From the NCBI GenBank assembly GCA_965652145.1, contig CBFGTV010000007.1, positions 12,359 to 76,358 of the forward strand: a stretch of DNA of 64,000 nt, written 5' to 3'. A model generated the notes under the pieces. That model saw only the letters and a program-made list of their open reading frames with translations. It had not been told where the DNA came from and did not search any database. Both the position numbers and the translations under genes were made by a program. Numbering within the stretch: position 1 is the stretch's first letter; the number at the start of each line of letters is the position of its first letter. Shown one piece after another: positions 32,842 through 41,593 of this stretch. This stretch comes from CBFGTV01 sp965652145. GTDB lineage: Bacteria > Bacillota > Clostridia > Peptostreptococcales > Natronincolaceae.

Positions 32842-33878
32842 TGGATGGATTAACCTATCGAGATGCGGGCGTAGATGTAGAAGAGGGACAAAGGGCAGTG
32901 GAATTAATGAAGCAGCATGTAAAGGCCACCTTCAATAAAAGCGTATTGACGGGGTTAGGGGGCTTTGGGGGCCTCTTTAAGCCCGATTTAACCGGCCTAA
33001 GGTCACCGGTCTTGGTGGCTGGAACCGATGGCGTGGGCACTAAGCTAAAGCTGGCCTTTATGACGGGTCGCCACGATACCATTGGTCAGGATTGTGTAGC
33101 CATGTGTGTTAATGATATTCTCTGCCAAGGGGCCAAGCCGTTGTTTTTTCTTGATTATATCGCATCTGGAAGGCTTCAGGCAGAAAGGGCAGCAGAAATT
33201 GTTGGGGGAATTGCCCGGGGGTGCCAACTGGCAGGTTGTGCTTTAATTGGGGGAGAAACGGCAGAAATGCCTGGCTTTTATCCCGAAGGGGAATACGATG
33301 TGGCGGGCTTTGCCCTGGGAATTGTAGACGAAGCTAAAATCATAACAGGGGCCGACATAGAAGCGGGGGATGTCATCATTGGTATTGCCTCCAGCGGGCT
33401 CCATAGTAACGGCTACTCCCTTGTCAGAAAGCTTTTCTTCCAGGAGCTGAGCATGACTATTGAAGATCAGCCGCCTGGCTTTTCAAAAAGCCTTGGGGAA
33501 GTATTGCTGACGCCCACGAAAATCTATGTAAAACCAGTATTGGAATTGATTAAGGAAATAAACGTAAAGGGCCTTGTCCATATCACCGGGGGAGGCTTTT
33601 ATGAGAATGTACCAAGGATTTTACCCGGCAATGTAACGGCTGCCATTCAACTGGGTACCTGGGAAATTCCACAGATATTTCAATTGATTCAGGAAAAGGG
33701 AAAGATAGATGAAGGGGAAATGTACAAAACCTTTAATATGGGAATCGGCATGATGGCAGTTGTAAGGCAGCAGGATGCAGAAGGGGCCCTGGAAATCATC
33801 AGAGGCCAGGGGGAGGCAGCAGAAATTATTGGTCAAATCGTTGAAGGGGATGGACAGGTGATGCTATGCCGGGAATAA
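32841..33878 (+). CDS. purM: Phosphoribosylformylglycinamidine cyclo-ligase (AIR synthetase)
   Basis: The 345-residue enzyme closes the imidazole ring to form AIR. Signatures: LVAGTDGVGTKLKLA, CVAMCVNDILCQGA, LIGGETAEMPGFY, IASSGLHSNGYSL and HITGGGFYENVPR. Its ATG shares a base with the purF stop (TAATG). It overlaps purN by 13 bases. Confidence 0.98.
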   Translation: MDGLTYRDAGVDVEEGQRAVELMKQHVKATFNKSVLTGLGGFGGLFKPDLTGLRSPVLVAGTDGVGTKLKLAFMTGRHDTIGQDCVAMCVNDILCQGAKPLFFLDYIASGRLQAERAAEIVGGIARGCQLAGCALIGGETAEMPGFYPEGEYDVAGFALGIVDEAKIITGADIEAGDVIIGIASSGLHSNGYSLVRKLFFQELSMTIEDQPPGFSKSLGEVLLTPTKIYVKPVLELIKEINVKGLVHITGGGFYENVPRILPGNVTAAIQLGTWEIPQIFQLIQEKGKIDEGEMYKTFNMGIGMMAVVRQQDAEGALEIIRGQGEAAEIIGQIVEGDGQVMLCRE

Positions 33879-34504
33879 GAATTGCGGTACTGATATCGGG
33901 GGGCGGCAGTAACCTTCAGGCCTTGCTTGACCATATTAAGGCGGGGAAAATTAATGGACAGGTAAGTCTGGTTATTTCCAGCAACAGCCAGGCCTATGGC
34001 CTTGAGCGGGCCAGGGCGGCGGGAATCGAAACTGCTGTAATTGATCGAAAAAGTTATCCCGGGCCATCTCAAAGGGAAGGGGCCCTATTAAAGCAATTGA
34101 GGGAAAAATCAATCGATTTGGTGGTTTTGGCGGGCTATCTTGAAATCCTATCGAAGGGGGTTATTGAGGCCTTTCAAAATAAAATCATAAATATTCATCC
34201 CTCCCTTTTGCCAAGCTTTTCGGGTAAGGGCTATTATGGTATACGGGTTCATCAGGCGGCCATAGAACGGGGGGTGAAGGTTTCGGGGGCAACGGTGCAT
34301 TTCGTCAACGAAGAAACCGACGGTGGCCCAATCATTCTACAGCAAACCGTAGCAGTCGACTTTCAGGATGATGCCGTGCTACTTCAGAAAAAGGTGCTGG
34401 CGGTTGAGCATGAAATTTTACCCAGGGCCGTACAGCTGTTTGCCCAGGGGAAATTACAGATAGAACAAAATAAAGTTTTGATTAAAGAAAAGAGGGTGAA
34501 GTGA
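33866..34504 (+). CDS. purN: Phosphoribosylglycinamide formyltransferase (folate-dependent)
   Basis: The 212-residue enzyme formylates GAR with 10-formyl-THF. Visible: VLISGGGSNLQALLD, the catalytic NIHPSLLPSFSGKGYYG and DGGPIILQ with the catalytic aspartate. It starts inside the end of purM and ends over the start of purH, so the three are translationally linked. Confidence 0.97.
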   Translation: MPGIRIAVLISGGGSNLQALLDHIKAGKINGQVSLVISSNSQAYGLERARAAGIETAVIDRKSYPGPSQREGALLKQLREKSIDLVVLAGYLEILSKGVIEAFQNKIINIHPSLLPSFSGKGYYGIRVHQAAIERGVKVSGATVHFVNEETDGGPIILQQTVAVDFQDDAVLLQKKVLAVEHEILPRAVQLFAQGKLQIEQNKVLIKEKRVK

Positions 34505-36033
34505 TGATTAGACGAGCATTACTTAGTGTATCAGATAAGCGGGGAATGGTGGAGCTGGCTAAAGCCCTGGAGGAAATGGGAGTATCACTTTTATCCACCG
34601 GTGGAACAGCCAAACTGCTGAGGGAAGCGGGGGTATCGGTGATGGATGTGTCGGAGGCAACTGGCTTTCCTGAGTGCCTGGATGGCAGGGTAAAGACTCT
34701 GCATCCAGCCATCCATGGAGGGATTTTGGCTATCCGGGATAATGAAGCCCATATGGAAACCCTTAAGAAAATGGATATTGAACCCATTGATCTAATCGTG
34801 GTCAATCTATATCCCTTTAAGGAAACCATATTAAAGCCCGGTGTAACCCAGGAGGAGGCCATCGAAAATATTGATATTGGAGGCCCCGCCATGCTCCGGT
34901 CGGCGGCTAAAAATTACCAGGATGTAACGGTGGTGGTGAATCCTGAGGATTACGGCAAGGTATTGGCAGAGCTGGGAGAAATGGGCCATACCACCTTAGA
35001 AACCCGTTATGAGCTGGCCAAAAAGGTCTTTCAGCATACCGCCCATTACGACACCATGATCGCAAGCTATTTGAGCAGAAATGATGTTGAGTTTCCAGAA
35101 ACCCTGACCCTAACCTATGAAAGGGTGCAGAATCTGCGCTATGGTGAGAATCCTCACCAGCAGGGGGCCTTTTATCAGGATGTACTGCGAAGGCCCGGTA
35201 CCCTGGCCGATGCCAGGCAGCTCCAGGGAAAGGAGCTGTCCTTTAATAACATTAACGATGTCAATGGGGCCCTACAGCTTTTAAAGGAATTCAGCGAGCC
35301 CACTGTGGTGGCTGTAAAGCATACAAACCCTTGTGGTGTAGCGTCAGGAGACACCATATATGAGGCCTATCAAAGGACCTATGAAGCCGATTCCCTGTCC
35401 ATTTTCGGGGGAATCATTGCTGTTAATCGGGAAATCGACAAACAAACGGCCGAGGCCATGAAAATGGTATTTTTAGAGGTAATTATTGCCCCCAGCTTTA
35501 CAGCCGAAGCCCTGGCGGTATTTCAAGAAAAGAAAAACCTACGGCTGCTGCAATTAGACAATATTGATCAGATCAATGGGAGAGATTACGACCTGAAACG
35601 GGTGGCCGGTGGGCTGTTAATACAAAATTCGGACGCCTCCCTAATGGCAGGCTGTGAAACGGTGACAGACCGTTCTCCCTCGGCCCAGGAGCTAAATGAT
35701 TTGGAATTTGCCTTTAAGGTTGTCAAGCATATTAAATCCAATGCCATCGTCATTGTAAAAAATCAGCAGACCCTGGCCATTGGTCCGGGGCAAACAAGCC
35801 GAATTTGGGCCCTTGAAAATGCCCTCCGGCAGTCTCAGCATTCCCTAGAGGGCAGCGTTTTAGCCTCAGATGCCTTTTTTCCCTTTAGGGATTGTGTCGA
35901 TGCCGCAGTTAAGGCTGGCATTAGGGCTATCATTCAACCTGGGGGCTCTGTTAAAGACCAGCAGTCCATAGAGGCCTGTAACGAGGCAGGGATCGCCATG
36001 GTCTTTACGGGCATGAGACATTTTAAGCACTAA
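34504..36033 (+). CDS. purH: Bifunctional AICAR formyltransferase / IMP cyclohydrolase
   Basis: The 509-residue bifunctional enzyme makes IMP. The N-terminal MGS-like cyclohydrolase domain begins IRRALLSVSDKRG and has STGGTAKLL and DGRVKTLHP. The C-terminal formyltransferase has RYGENPHQ, KHTNPCG and the final GGSVKDQ...MVFTGMRHFKH. A GTG three bases earlier is possible, but AGGGTGA suits the ATG at 34504, which overlaps the purN TGA. Confidence 0.97.
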   Translation: MIRRALLSVSDKRGMVELAKALEEMGVSLLSTGGTAKLLREAGVSVMDVSEATGFPECLDGRVKTLHPAIHGGILAIRDNEAHMETLKKMDIEPIDLIVVNLYPFKETILKPGVTQEEAIENIDIGGPAMLRSAAKNYQDVTVVVNPEDYGKVLAELGEMGHTTLETRYELAKKVFQHTAHYDTMIASYLSRNDVEFPETLTLTYERVQNLRYGENPHQQGAFYQDVLRRPGTLADARQLQGKELSFNNINDVNGALQLLKEFSEPTVVAVKHTNPCGVASGDTIYEAYQRTYEADSLSIFGGIIAVNREIDKQTAEAMKMVFLEVIIAPSFTAEALAVFQEKKNLRLLQLDNIDQINGRDYDLKRVAGGLLIQNSDASLMAGCETVTDRSPSAQELNDLEFAFKVVKHIKSNAIVIVKNQQTLAIGPGQTSRIWALENALRQSQHSLEGSVLASDAFFPFRDCVDAAVKAGIRAIIQPGGSVKDQQSIEACNEAGIAMVFTGMRHFKH

Positions 36034-36097
36034 ACGGTGAAAAAACCTCAGTTTGATTGACATTATGTTATAAAATGGAAGCGAGGCGGGTGATAGG

Positions 36098-37348
36098 ATG
36101 AAAATACTGGTGATTGGTGGCGGGGGCAGGGAGCATGCCCTGGTCTGGAAGCTCAAGCAAAGCCCTCTGATAACGGATATTTACTGTGCCCCAGGGAATC
36201 CTGGCATAGCCAGGCTTGCAAAATGTGTCAATATTAATCCCGAGGAAATTATGTCTCTGGTCGAATTTTCCCGGGAAATAGGAATCGATATGACGATTGT
36301 CGGACCGGAGCTTCCCCTGGTGTCGGGAATTGTTGACTCCTTTAGGTCGGCCGGGTTAAATATTATCGGTCCAACTGCCCATGGGGCCCGTCTGGAGGGC
36401 AGCAAGGCCTTTTCAAAGGAATTTATGGAGCGTTATAAAATTCCCACTGCCAAATATAAAAAGGTAAGCAGCCTTCAAGGGGGACTGGAAGCCCTAAAGG
36501 ATTTTTCTCTGCCGGTGGTGGTGAAGGCCGATGGACTGGCGGCAGGAAAAGGAGTAATCATTTGCCAGAGTCAGGAAGAAGCCCAAGGGGCCTTAGAAGA
36601 TATATTGACAAGGAAGATTTTTGGTCAGGCTGGACAGCAGGTGGTTTTAGAGGAGTTTTTAGAGGGAACCGAAACCTCAATTCTTTGCTTTGTGGACGGA
36701 AAAACTATTGTCCCTATGGTCAGCAGCCAAGACCATAAACGAATTTATGATGGAGACCAGGGGCCCAATACTGGGGGCATGGGCACCTATTCTCCTAGTT
36801 ACAGCTATACGCAAGAGGTGGCTAAGCAGGTGGAAAAGGCCATACTGATACCCACCCTGAAGGGAATCCAGGCAGAAAGGATGGACTTCAGGGGAATTCT
36901 CTTTGTGGGCTTGATGTTAACCACAAAGGGGCCAAAGGTACTGGAATATAATGTACGCTTTGGCGACCCCGAAACCCAGGTGGTTATTCCCAGGCTTAAA
37001 ACAGATCTGGTGGTAATCTTTCAGCATATGCTTCAGGATCGTTTGAATGAGCTGCCTATTCAGTGGCATGAGACAGCGGCGGTTTGTGTCGTCTTAGCCT
37101 CCGGTGGGTATCCCAAGGAATACCAGAAGGGGCTTCCTATTGAAATGGTCGAGGATGAAGAGGATCTTGTGGTTTTTCATGCTGGAACACAGCTAAAGGA
37201 TGGGTGCCTGGTAACCAATGGGGGCCGAGTGCTGGGAATCACCGCATTAGGAGAAACCATTGAGACGGCCAGAAAAAAGGCCTATGGGGCAGTGGAAAAA
37301 ATCAAATTTAATGGCAAAATCTATCGAAAAGATATCGCATTAAAATAG
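36098..37348 (+). CDS. purD: Phosphoribosylamine-glycine ligase
   Basis: The 416-residue ATP-grasp enzyme makes GAR. Seen: MKILVIGGGGREHAL, GPELPLVSGIVD, VKADGLAAGKGVI, and EYNVRFGDPETQ. It closes the pur run after a 64-base gap with its own GGCGGGTGA ribosome binding site. With the ten genes before it, the pathway from PRPP to IMP is complete except for purB, which is not in this window. Confidence 0.98.
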   Translation: MKILVIGGGGREHALVWKLKQSPLITDIYCAPGNPGIARLAKCVNINPEEIMSLVEFSREIGIDMTIVGPELPLVSGIVDSFRSAGLNIIGPTAHGARLEGSKAFSKEFMERYKIPTAKYKKVSSLQGGLEALKDFSLPVVVKADGLAAGKGVIICQSQEEAQGALEDILTRKIFGQAGQQVVLEEFLEGTETSILCFVDGKTIVPMVSSQDHKRIYDGDQGPNTGGMGTYSPSYSYTQEVAKQVEKAILIPTLKGIQAERMDFRGILFVGLMLTTKGPKVLEYNVRFGDPETQVVIPRLKTDLVVIFQHMLQDRLNELPIQWHETAAVCVVLASGGYPKEYQKGLPIEMVEDEEDLVVFHAGTQLKDGCLVTNGGRVLGITALGETIETARKKAYGAVEKIKFNGKIYRKDIALK

Positions 37349-37352
37349 TTCA

Positions 37353-37380
37353 AAGGCCGGGGGATCCCCGGCCTTGATTA
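37353..37380 (+). terminator. Probable terminator of the pur operon
   Basis: Ten-base-pair GC-rich stem AAGGCCGGGG / CCCCGGCCTT with a GAT loop. The T tail is poor, so efficiency is uncertain. Confidence 0.6.
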
Positions 37381-37388
37381 ATGAAATC

Positions 37389-37417
37389 TTGACAAATGAG
37401 CGTAAATTGTATACAAT
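37389..37417 (+). promoter_or_regulatory. Promoter of the S4 paralogue
   Basis: Consensus TTGACA (37389-37394), 17-base spacer, TACAAT (37412-37417). A Fur-like palindrome begins seven bases downstream. Confidence 0.85.
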
Positions 37418-37423
37418 AATAAT

Positions 37424-37442
37424 GAAAATGACATTCATTATC
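37424..37442. promoter_or_regulatory. Fur/Zur-like box at the rpsD-type promoter
   Basis: GAAAATGACATTCATTATC matches the 19-base Fur consensus at 16 positions. Its arms TGAAAATG and CATTATCA are inverted repeats at 7 of 8 positions. It covers the expected transcription start, the usual place for metal-dependent repression. Whether Fur, Zur or another family member binds cannot be told. Confidence 0.55.
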
Positions 37443-37482
37443 AATGCTTTAAATATATATTAAATTAGAAAGGAGGAATTCA

Positions 37483-38079
37483 ATGGCAAATATGAAGGGC
37501 CCAAGATTTAAGCAATGCAGAAGATTGGGGGTAAATGTATACGGTCACCCCAAGGCCATGAATCGGGCCACCAAGGGAAGCAGCAGGGCAGATGGCAAGC
37601 TTTCCACCTATGGGCGGCAGCTATTGGAAAAGCAAAAATTAAAGGCCTATTACGGCGTTTTGGAAAGGCAGTTTAGACGATATGTCGAAGGGGCTAAAAA
37701 AAGTCAGGAAATGACTGGAGATGCCCTGTTAAAGCTACTGGAATGTCGATTAGATAACCTGGTTTATCGATTGGGCTTTGCAAAATCCATCAGACAAGCC
37801 AGACAAATGGTTAGTCATGGCCATATTATCGTTAACGGAAATAAGGTAGACCGCCCGTCCTTTGAAGTAAAGGCAGGGGATGAAATCGCCCTGGCTGAAA
37901 AATCAAAGCATGTAGAGCTGTTTGCTGAAAATTTTCAAGAGGCTGGCTTTGTGAGTCTGCCCTACCTTGAAAAGAAACACCAAAAAAAGGCTGGAATCCT
38001 TATTAAAATACCCGAAAAGCATGAGATACCAATAGAAATACAAGAGAATTTGGTAGTGGAATTCTACGCTACCCGATAA
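37483..38079 (+). CDS. rpsD: Ribosomal protein S4, cysteine-poor paralogue
   Basis: The 198-residue protein is a 30S subunit component and has the S4 RNA-binding domain at about 90-155 (RLDNLVYRLGFAKSIRQARQ, VSHGHIIVNG). The N terminus reads GPRFKQCRRLGVNVYG with one cysteine, lacking the CxxC...C set of zinc-binding S4. It stands alone, not next to rpoA/rpsK as the main rpsD usually does, so it is probably a second, zinc-independent copy. A metal-responsive box at the promoter fits that view. AGGAGG precedes the ATG. Confidence 0.9.
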   Translation: MANMKGPRFKQCRRLGVNVYGHPKAMNRATKGSSRADGKLSTYGRQLLEKQKLKAYYGVLERQFRRYVEGAKKSQEMTGDALLKLLECRLDNLVYRLGFAKSIRQARQMVSHGHIIVNGNKVDRPSFEVKAGDEIALAEKSKHVELFAENFQEAGFVSLPYLEKKHQKKAGILIKIPEKHEIPIEIQENLVVEFYATR

Positions 38080-38517
38080 GGCCTCCTGTTAGGGTAAAGT
38101 AGAAAAAAAGATATCGATATTTTCAATTTTAAAATAACCTTTAATGGGTTGACTTTAAAATATTTTTAAAACTGATGAAACAGGTTTATTATTGATTAAG
38201 TAAAGCAAGGAAATTGAGATTTTTCTTTTACTGAAGCATTATCATATTTTAAATTTGAACAAAATTTAATTATTTTTGGATAAACCTTGATTTAATGGGA
38301 AAATATCGATGTTGATTATAATTTTAGACAATAAAAATAGGATGGGTATAAGAAATAGAACAAAGCATTTTCAATAACTTGAAAGTGCTTTTCTTTTTTC
38401 ATCTAAAAAAACTAGATTTTTATACAAATTTGTAAAAAAATACAAATATTTATGGTATAATTGTAATCAAATAAGAAAAATTTCAGTTAATTTTATGAAA
38501 AGGGGGAAGAATGCTTT
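38080..38517. other. AT-rich gene-free stretch before the HTH-TPR gene
   Basis: About 440 bases without a supported gene. The only clear feature is the terminator-like hairpin at 38362-38399. Nothing in it looks like a known riboswitch; a small transcript ending at the hairpin is possible, but no good promoter is visible. Confidence 0.4.
38362..38399 (+). terminator. Intrinsic terminator in the rpsD / HTH-TPR spacer
   Basis: Thirteen pairs (38362-38374 with 38379-38391, one G-U), four-base loop and TTCTTTTTT. It lies about 280 bases after the S4 stop. Confidence 0.8.
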
Positions 38518-39849
38518 GTGGAGATTCTAAGTCCAGGTGAAAAAATTAAACGTTTGAGAAAGAGCATTGGTTTAAGGCAGGATCATTTAACCAACGAAGA
38601 AATTACTAGAAGCTTAGTGAGCATGATCGAAAACAACAAAAGGCCCTTGACCCATAAGGCGGCATTAATTATTGCCGACGCATTAAATCAATATTACAAA
38701 AATCTTGGCAAGAAAATAACACCTGAATATTTGATGGAGTCAGAGACAGAACAGGCTGAAAAGATGATTCATGCAAAGTTTAAGAAAGTGCAATATATAT
38801 TGAAAAAGTCTGATTTAAACAACGAAGAAGAAATCAAAGCAGATTTTAATTATCTGATAAAAATGTCCAGGCATTGGAATTTAGAAAGTACTTTAGCCTA
38901 TTTACTATGGGAAAGAGGACAATTCTTCTATAATCGAGGACAATATAATCAGGGACTAGATGACTTTTTAAAGGCGATCGGATTTTATCTTAGAGAAAAT
39001 CAACAAAATCATATCTATACCCTCTACTGTCAAATTGGAAGCTGTCATTACCATCTGGCTCTTTATGAGCAGGCTCTGTTATATTATGATCGGGCCTACG
39101 AGTTACTCACTGAGGGAAATGTAGAGTATGGGGCCAAGAAAAAAATGAAGTTATTACTTGATCAAACCCTATGTTATAGTAGGTTGAAACGATTTGACAA
39201 AATATTAAATAAAATAAATGATTTTAAAGAGTTAAATTATTATTCAGATGAGTGCTATAGTGAAATGTTATTGATTGAAGCCAATACCCATCGTGATTTA
39301 GGGAATATGGAAAGGGCCAGTATGCTTTATGACAAGCTTATGACGAAATTTGACAAGCTAACACCCGAAATTTATATGCAGGTAAATGAAAACTATGCGG
39401 TATTACATAAAAAGAATGGCGATACGAAGACCTGTCTTCAATATTTACAGCAAGCACAGATATACGGAAGATCATTGGCCCCAGAAAACATGGCCAGACT
39501 CCTTTATAAAGAAGCAAAATGCCTTGTTGAACTGAACCAAATACAAGAAGCAATTGAACGGGTTAAGGCAGGAATCGGTTACGCAGCAGAAGAAAAGGTT
39601 TCCATTGAAACTAGACTGGAGCTTCATCGTTTGTTAATTGACATACAGCTTCAGCAGGGAAATAGGCAGAAGGCCTATGAAGAATTAACCAGATTGGAAG
39701 ATTTGATCGGCGAAAGGGAGATTACCGTCAAGGAATTAGCTGCCTATGCTTGTTTGATCGGTTTGCATTGCAGGGCAGAAAACTATTTACAATGCCTTAA
39801 GTACGCCAATCTGATTCATCAATATAACGAAGATTTACATTCACTATAG
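38518..39849 (+). CDS. HTH-TPR transcriptional regulator (RRNPP-like architecture)
   Basis: The 443-residue protein starts with an Xre-type helix-turn-helix (about residues 6-60: GEKIKRLRKSIGLRQDHL, SLVSMIENNKRP). About nine TPR-like helical pairs follow to the end (for example LAYLLWERGQFFYNRGQY, YCQIGSCHYHLALYEQALLY). This layout is shared with peptide-sensing PlcR/NprR-type regulators, though a peptide ligand is not shown. GTG start; AGGGGGAAG is 11 bases upstream, rather far. No cognate signal-peptide gene is seen on either side. Targets unknown. Confidence 0.75.
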   Translation: MEILSPGEKIKRLRKSIGLRQDHLTNEEITRSLVSMIENNKRPLTHKAALIIADALNQYYKNLGKKITPEYLMESETEQAEKMIHAKFKKVQYILKKSDLNNEEEIKADFNYLIKMSRHWNLESTLAYLLWERGQFFYNRGQYNQGLDDFLKAIGFYLRENQQNHIYTLYCQIGSCHYHLALYEQALLYYDRAYELLTEGNVEYGAKKKMKLLLDQTLCYSRLKRFDKILNKINDFKELNYYSDECYSEMLLIEANTHRDLGNMERASMLYDKLMTKFDKLTPEIYMQVNENYAVLHKKNGDTKTCLQYLQQAQIYGRSLAPENMARLLYKEAKCLVELNQIQEAIERVKAGIGYAAEEKVSIETRLELHRLLIDIQLQQGNRQKAYEELTRLEDLIGEREITVKELAAYACLIGLHCRAENYLQCLKYANLIHQYNEDLHSL

Positions 39850-39862
39850 CCATATCGTTAAT

Positions 39863-39892
39863 AGACACCTTGGCGGGGTGTCTGTTTATTTT
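39863..39892 (+). terminator. Terminator of the HTH-TPR gene
   Basis: Seven-base-pair AGACACC / GGTGTCT stem, seven-base loop, then GTTTATTTT. Confidence 0.7.
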
Positions 39893-40081
39893 AGGTGAGA
39901 AAACTGACAGCAAGAATTTAGATAAAATTAATAAATGAAATCAACTATCAATCCAATAAAATGCTATAATTAGGTTAATTCCCTTTAATTTAATTGATTA
40001 TTTACCGTCAAACAGGCAATATTGATCAATAGGAAATAAATTCGCCTACTGAATTGACATCGATAGTGATTGGAGGACCTT

Positions 40082-41176
40082 ATGATTAAGCGAATAATAA
40101 AGTATATTTTGTTTTTTGGTGTTTTTGCAATTGTCTATGGAGGAATGAATTACTACCTGTATTGGAATTTGACGCAGGTCTTTCTATTTGAGGGATATGG
40201 CCTAATTGCCTTAAGGCTGTTGTTTTGGCTGCTGGGCGGTGCCTATTTGATTACTCAGCTTATAAAAAGAAAGCGACACCTTCCAGGTCTATCCTACCTG
40301 GGGGCCGCCTGGATGGGAGTATTGTCAATTTCACTAACTGTATTTATGCTAAAGGATATCATATTGTTTTTTGTTCCGGTTAGCCGGCAGCTTGCTGGCA
40401 GAGCTGCCTTTGGAATCAGTGGGTTTCTCATATTACTTTCGTTACTCAATGTTTCCAAGGGGCCTAAAATAAAAAGGGTACCCATCGTCCATCAAAAGCT
40501 GAAGGGTAAGAAGGCATCCTTGGTATTGCTTTCAGATGTACATCTGGGCTCCATGACTACAGAAGCATGGTTAAAGGGGATTGTTGAAAAGATAAATCAG
40601 CTTAAGCCTGATTTCGTGGTTATAACCGGTGACCTGGTGGATGACAGCTTCGCTGCAGTAGAAAAATTTGCTCCTATTATGAAAAACATAAAAAGCAGGT
40701 ATGGAACCTTTGCTGTTGCAGGAAATCACGAGCATTATCAAGGAATAGACAATTTTATTAAATTTCTTGAGGCTGCCGATATTACACTATTAAATGATCA
40801 ATACTATGAATTGGCCAACGGGATCAATTTAATCGGTATTGATGATTTGGGGGTTTCCCGTTTCGGCGGCCTTCAACAGCGACTTGAAAAAATAATAAAG
40901 GACTGTTCTAAAGAACAGTTTAACATATTATTGATTCATCAACCCGTTGGGTTTCATCAGGCGGCTGAAATGGGGGTAGATTTGCAGCTTTCTGGCCATA
41001 CCCACAGGGGCCAGATTCCACCTTTGAATTTATTAGTATATCTTTTTTATCCCTATGCCTATGGTCTCAAGGGTTTTCAAGATTCCTTTATCTATACCAC
41101 ATCTGGAACCGGAACATGGGGTCCGCCCATGCGGTTGTTTTCCGATTGTGAAATTGTTTTTATTGAAATTAACTAA
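40082..41176 (+). CDS. Membrane-anchored metallophosphoesterase (YkuE-like)
   Basis: The 364-residue protein has four or so N-terminal membrane segments (to about residue 125). A calcineurin-type phosphoesterase domain follows with all metal-binding motifs: LSDVHLGS, TGDLVDD, GNHEHY, IHQPVG and SGHTHRGQ. Family members act on phospholipid or UDP-sugar-lipid phosphates near the membrane; the substrate is not known here. The frame extends to a TTG at 40070, but GGAGG sets the ATG at 40082. Its stop overlaps the stop of a leftward gene. Confidence 0.85.
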   Translation: MIKRIIKYILFFGVFAIVYGGMNYYLYWNLTQVFLFEGYGLIALRLLFWLLGGAYLITQLIKRKRHLPGLSYLGAAWMGVLSISLTVFMLKDIILFFVPVSRQLAGRAAFGISGFLILLSLLNVSKGPKIKRVPIVHQKLKGKKASLVLLSDVHLGSMTTEAWLKGIVEKINQLKPDFVVITGDLVDDSFAAVEKFAPIMKNIKSRYGTFAVAGNHEHYQGIDNFIKFLEAADITLLNDQYYELANGINLIGIDDLGVSRFGGLQQRLEKIIKDCSKEQFNILLIHQPVGFHQAAEMGVDLQLSGHTHRGQIPPLNLLVYLFYPYAYGLKGFQDSFIYTTSGTGTWGPPMRLFSDCEIVFIEIN

Positions 41177-41379
41177 CGTTTCCTCTTTGCCTTTAACCCT
41201 TTGTCCCATTCCTCTTTGTAAAAGGGTTCAGAGCTTAGGGCATCTACATTTTTCACCATATCCAGGGGCATAACATAGGAGTTCATATCCTTTTCAAGGA
41301 TTTCAGCATCTCTTTTATTGTAGGTAGAATCGATTATATCCTGTGGATTCCGGAAGCTGTTTTTACTTTTTCGATTCAT
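41173..41379 (-). CDS. Small conserved hypothetical protein
   Basis: A 68-residue highly charged protein (NRKSKNSFRNPQDIID near the start, KGLKAKRKR at the end), without membrane segment. No family recognised. GGGAGG is seven bases before the ATG at 41377-41379. Its TAG overlaps the TAA of the rightward phosphoesterase gene by three bases, with no shared terminator. Confidence 0.55.
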   Translation of the reverse strand: MNRKSKNSFRNPQDIIDSTYNKRDAEILEKDMNSYVMPLDMVKNVDALSSEPFYKEEWDKGLKAKRKR

Positions 41380-41593
41380 CAAATAACCTCCCTTAAGGTT
41401 TCGTATTTAATAGATGAACAGTGACATTTAAATCCAACTAATTTTAACTTCTTTCCATAGTATATGTAGAAATGCATCTTAATAAATTGGAAAAATTATT
41501 AAAAAATATGCCGTTTCAACTAAAAAAATGCTACAATATAAATGAATAAAAACGATTGCATTTTTCTATGGATAGATAAAAGGAGGAGAATGA

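Noticed and set aside
36057..36074. TTGACA followed by TATAAA before purD, a possible internal promoter
   Set aside because: Only six bases separate the two boxes, so they cannot serve as one sigma-A promoter.
39936..39974. 12-residue frame downstream of the HTH-TPR gene as a signal peptide gene
   Set aside because: No ribosome binding site, no secretion signal and very short.
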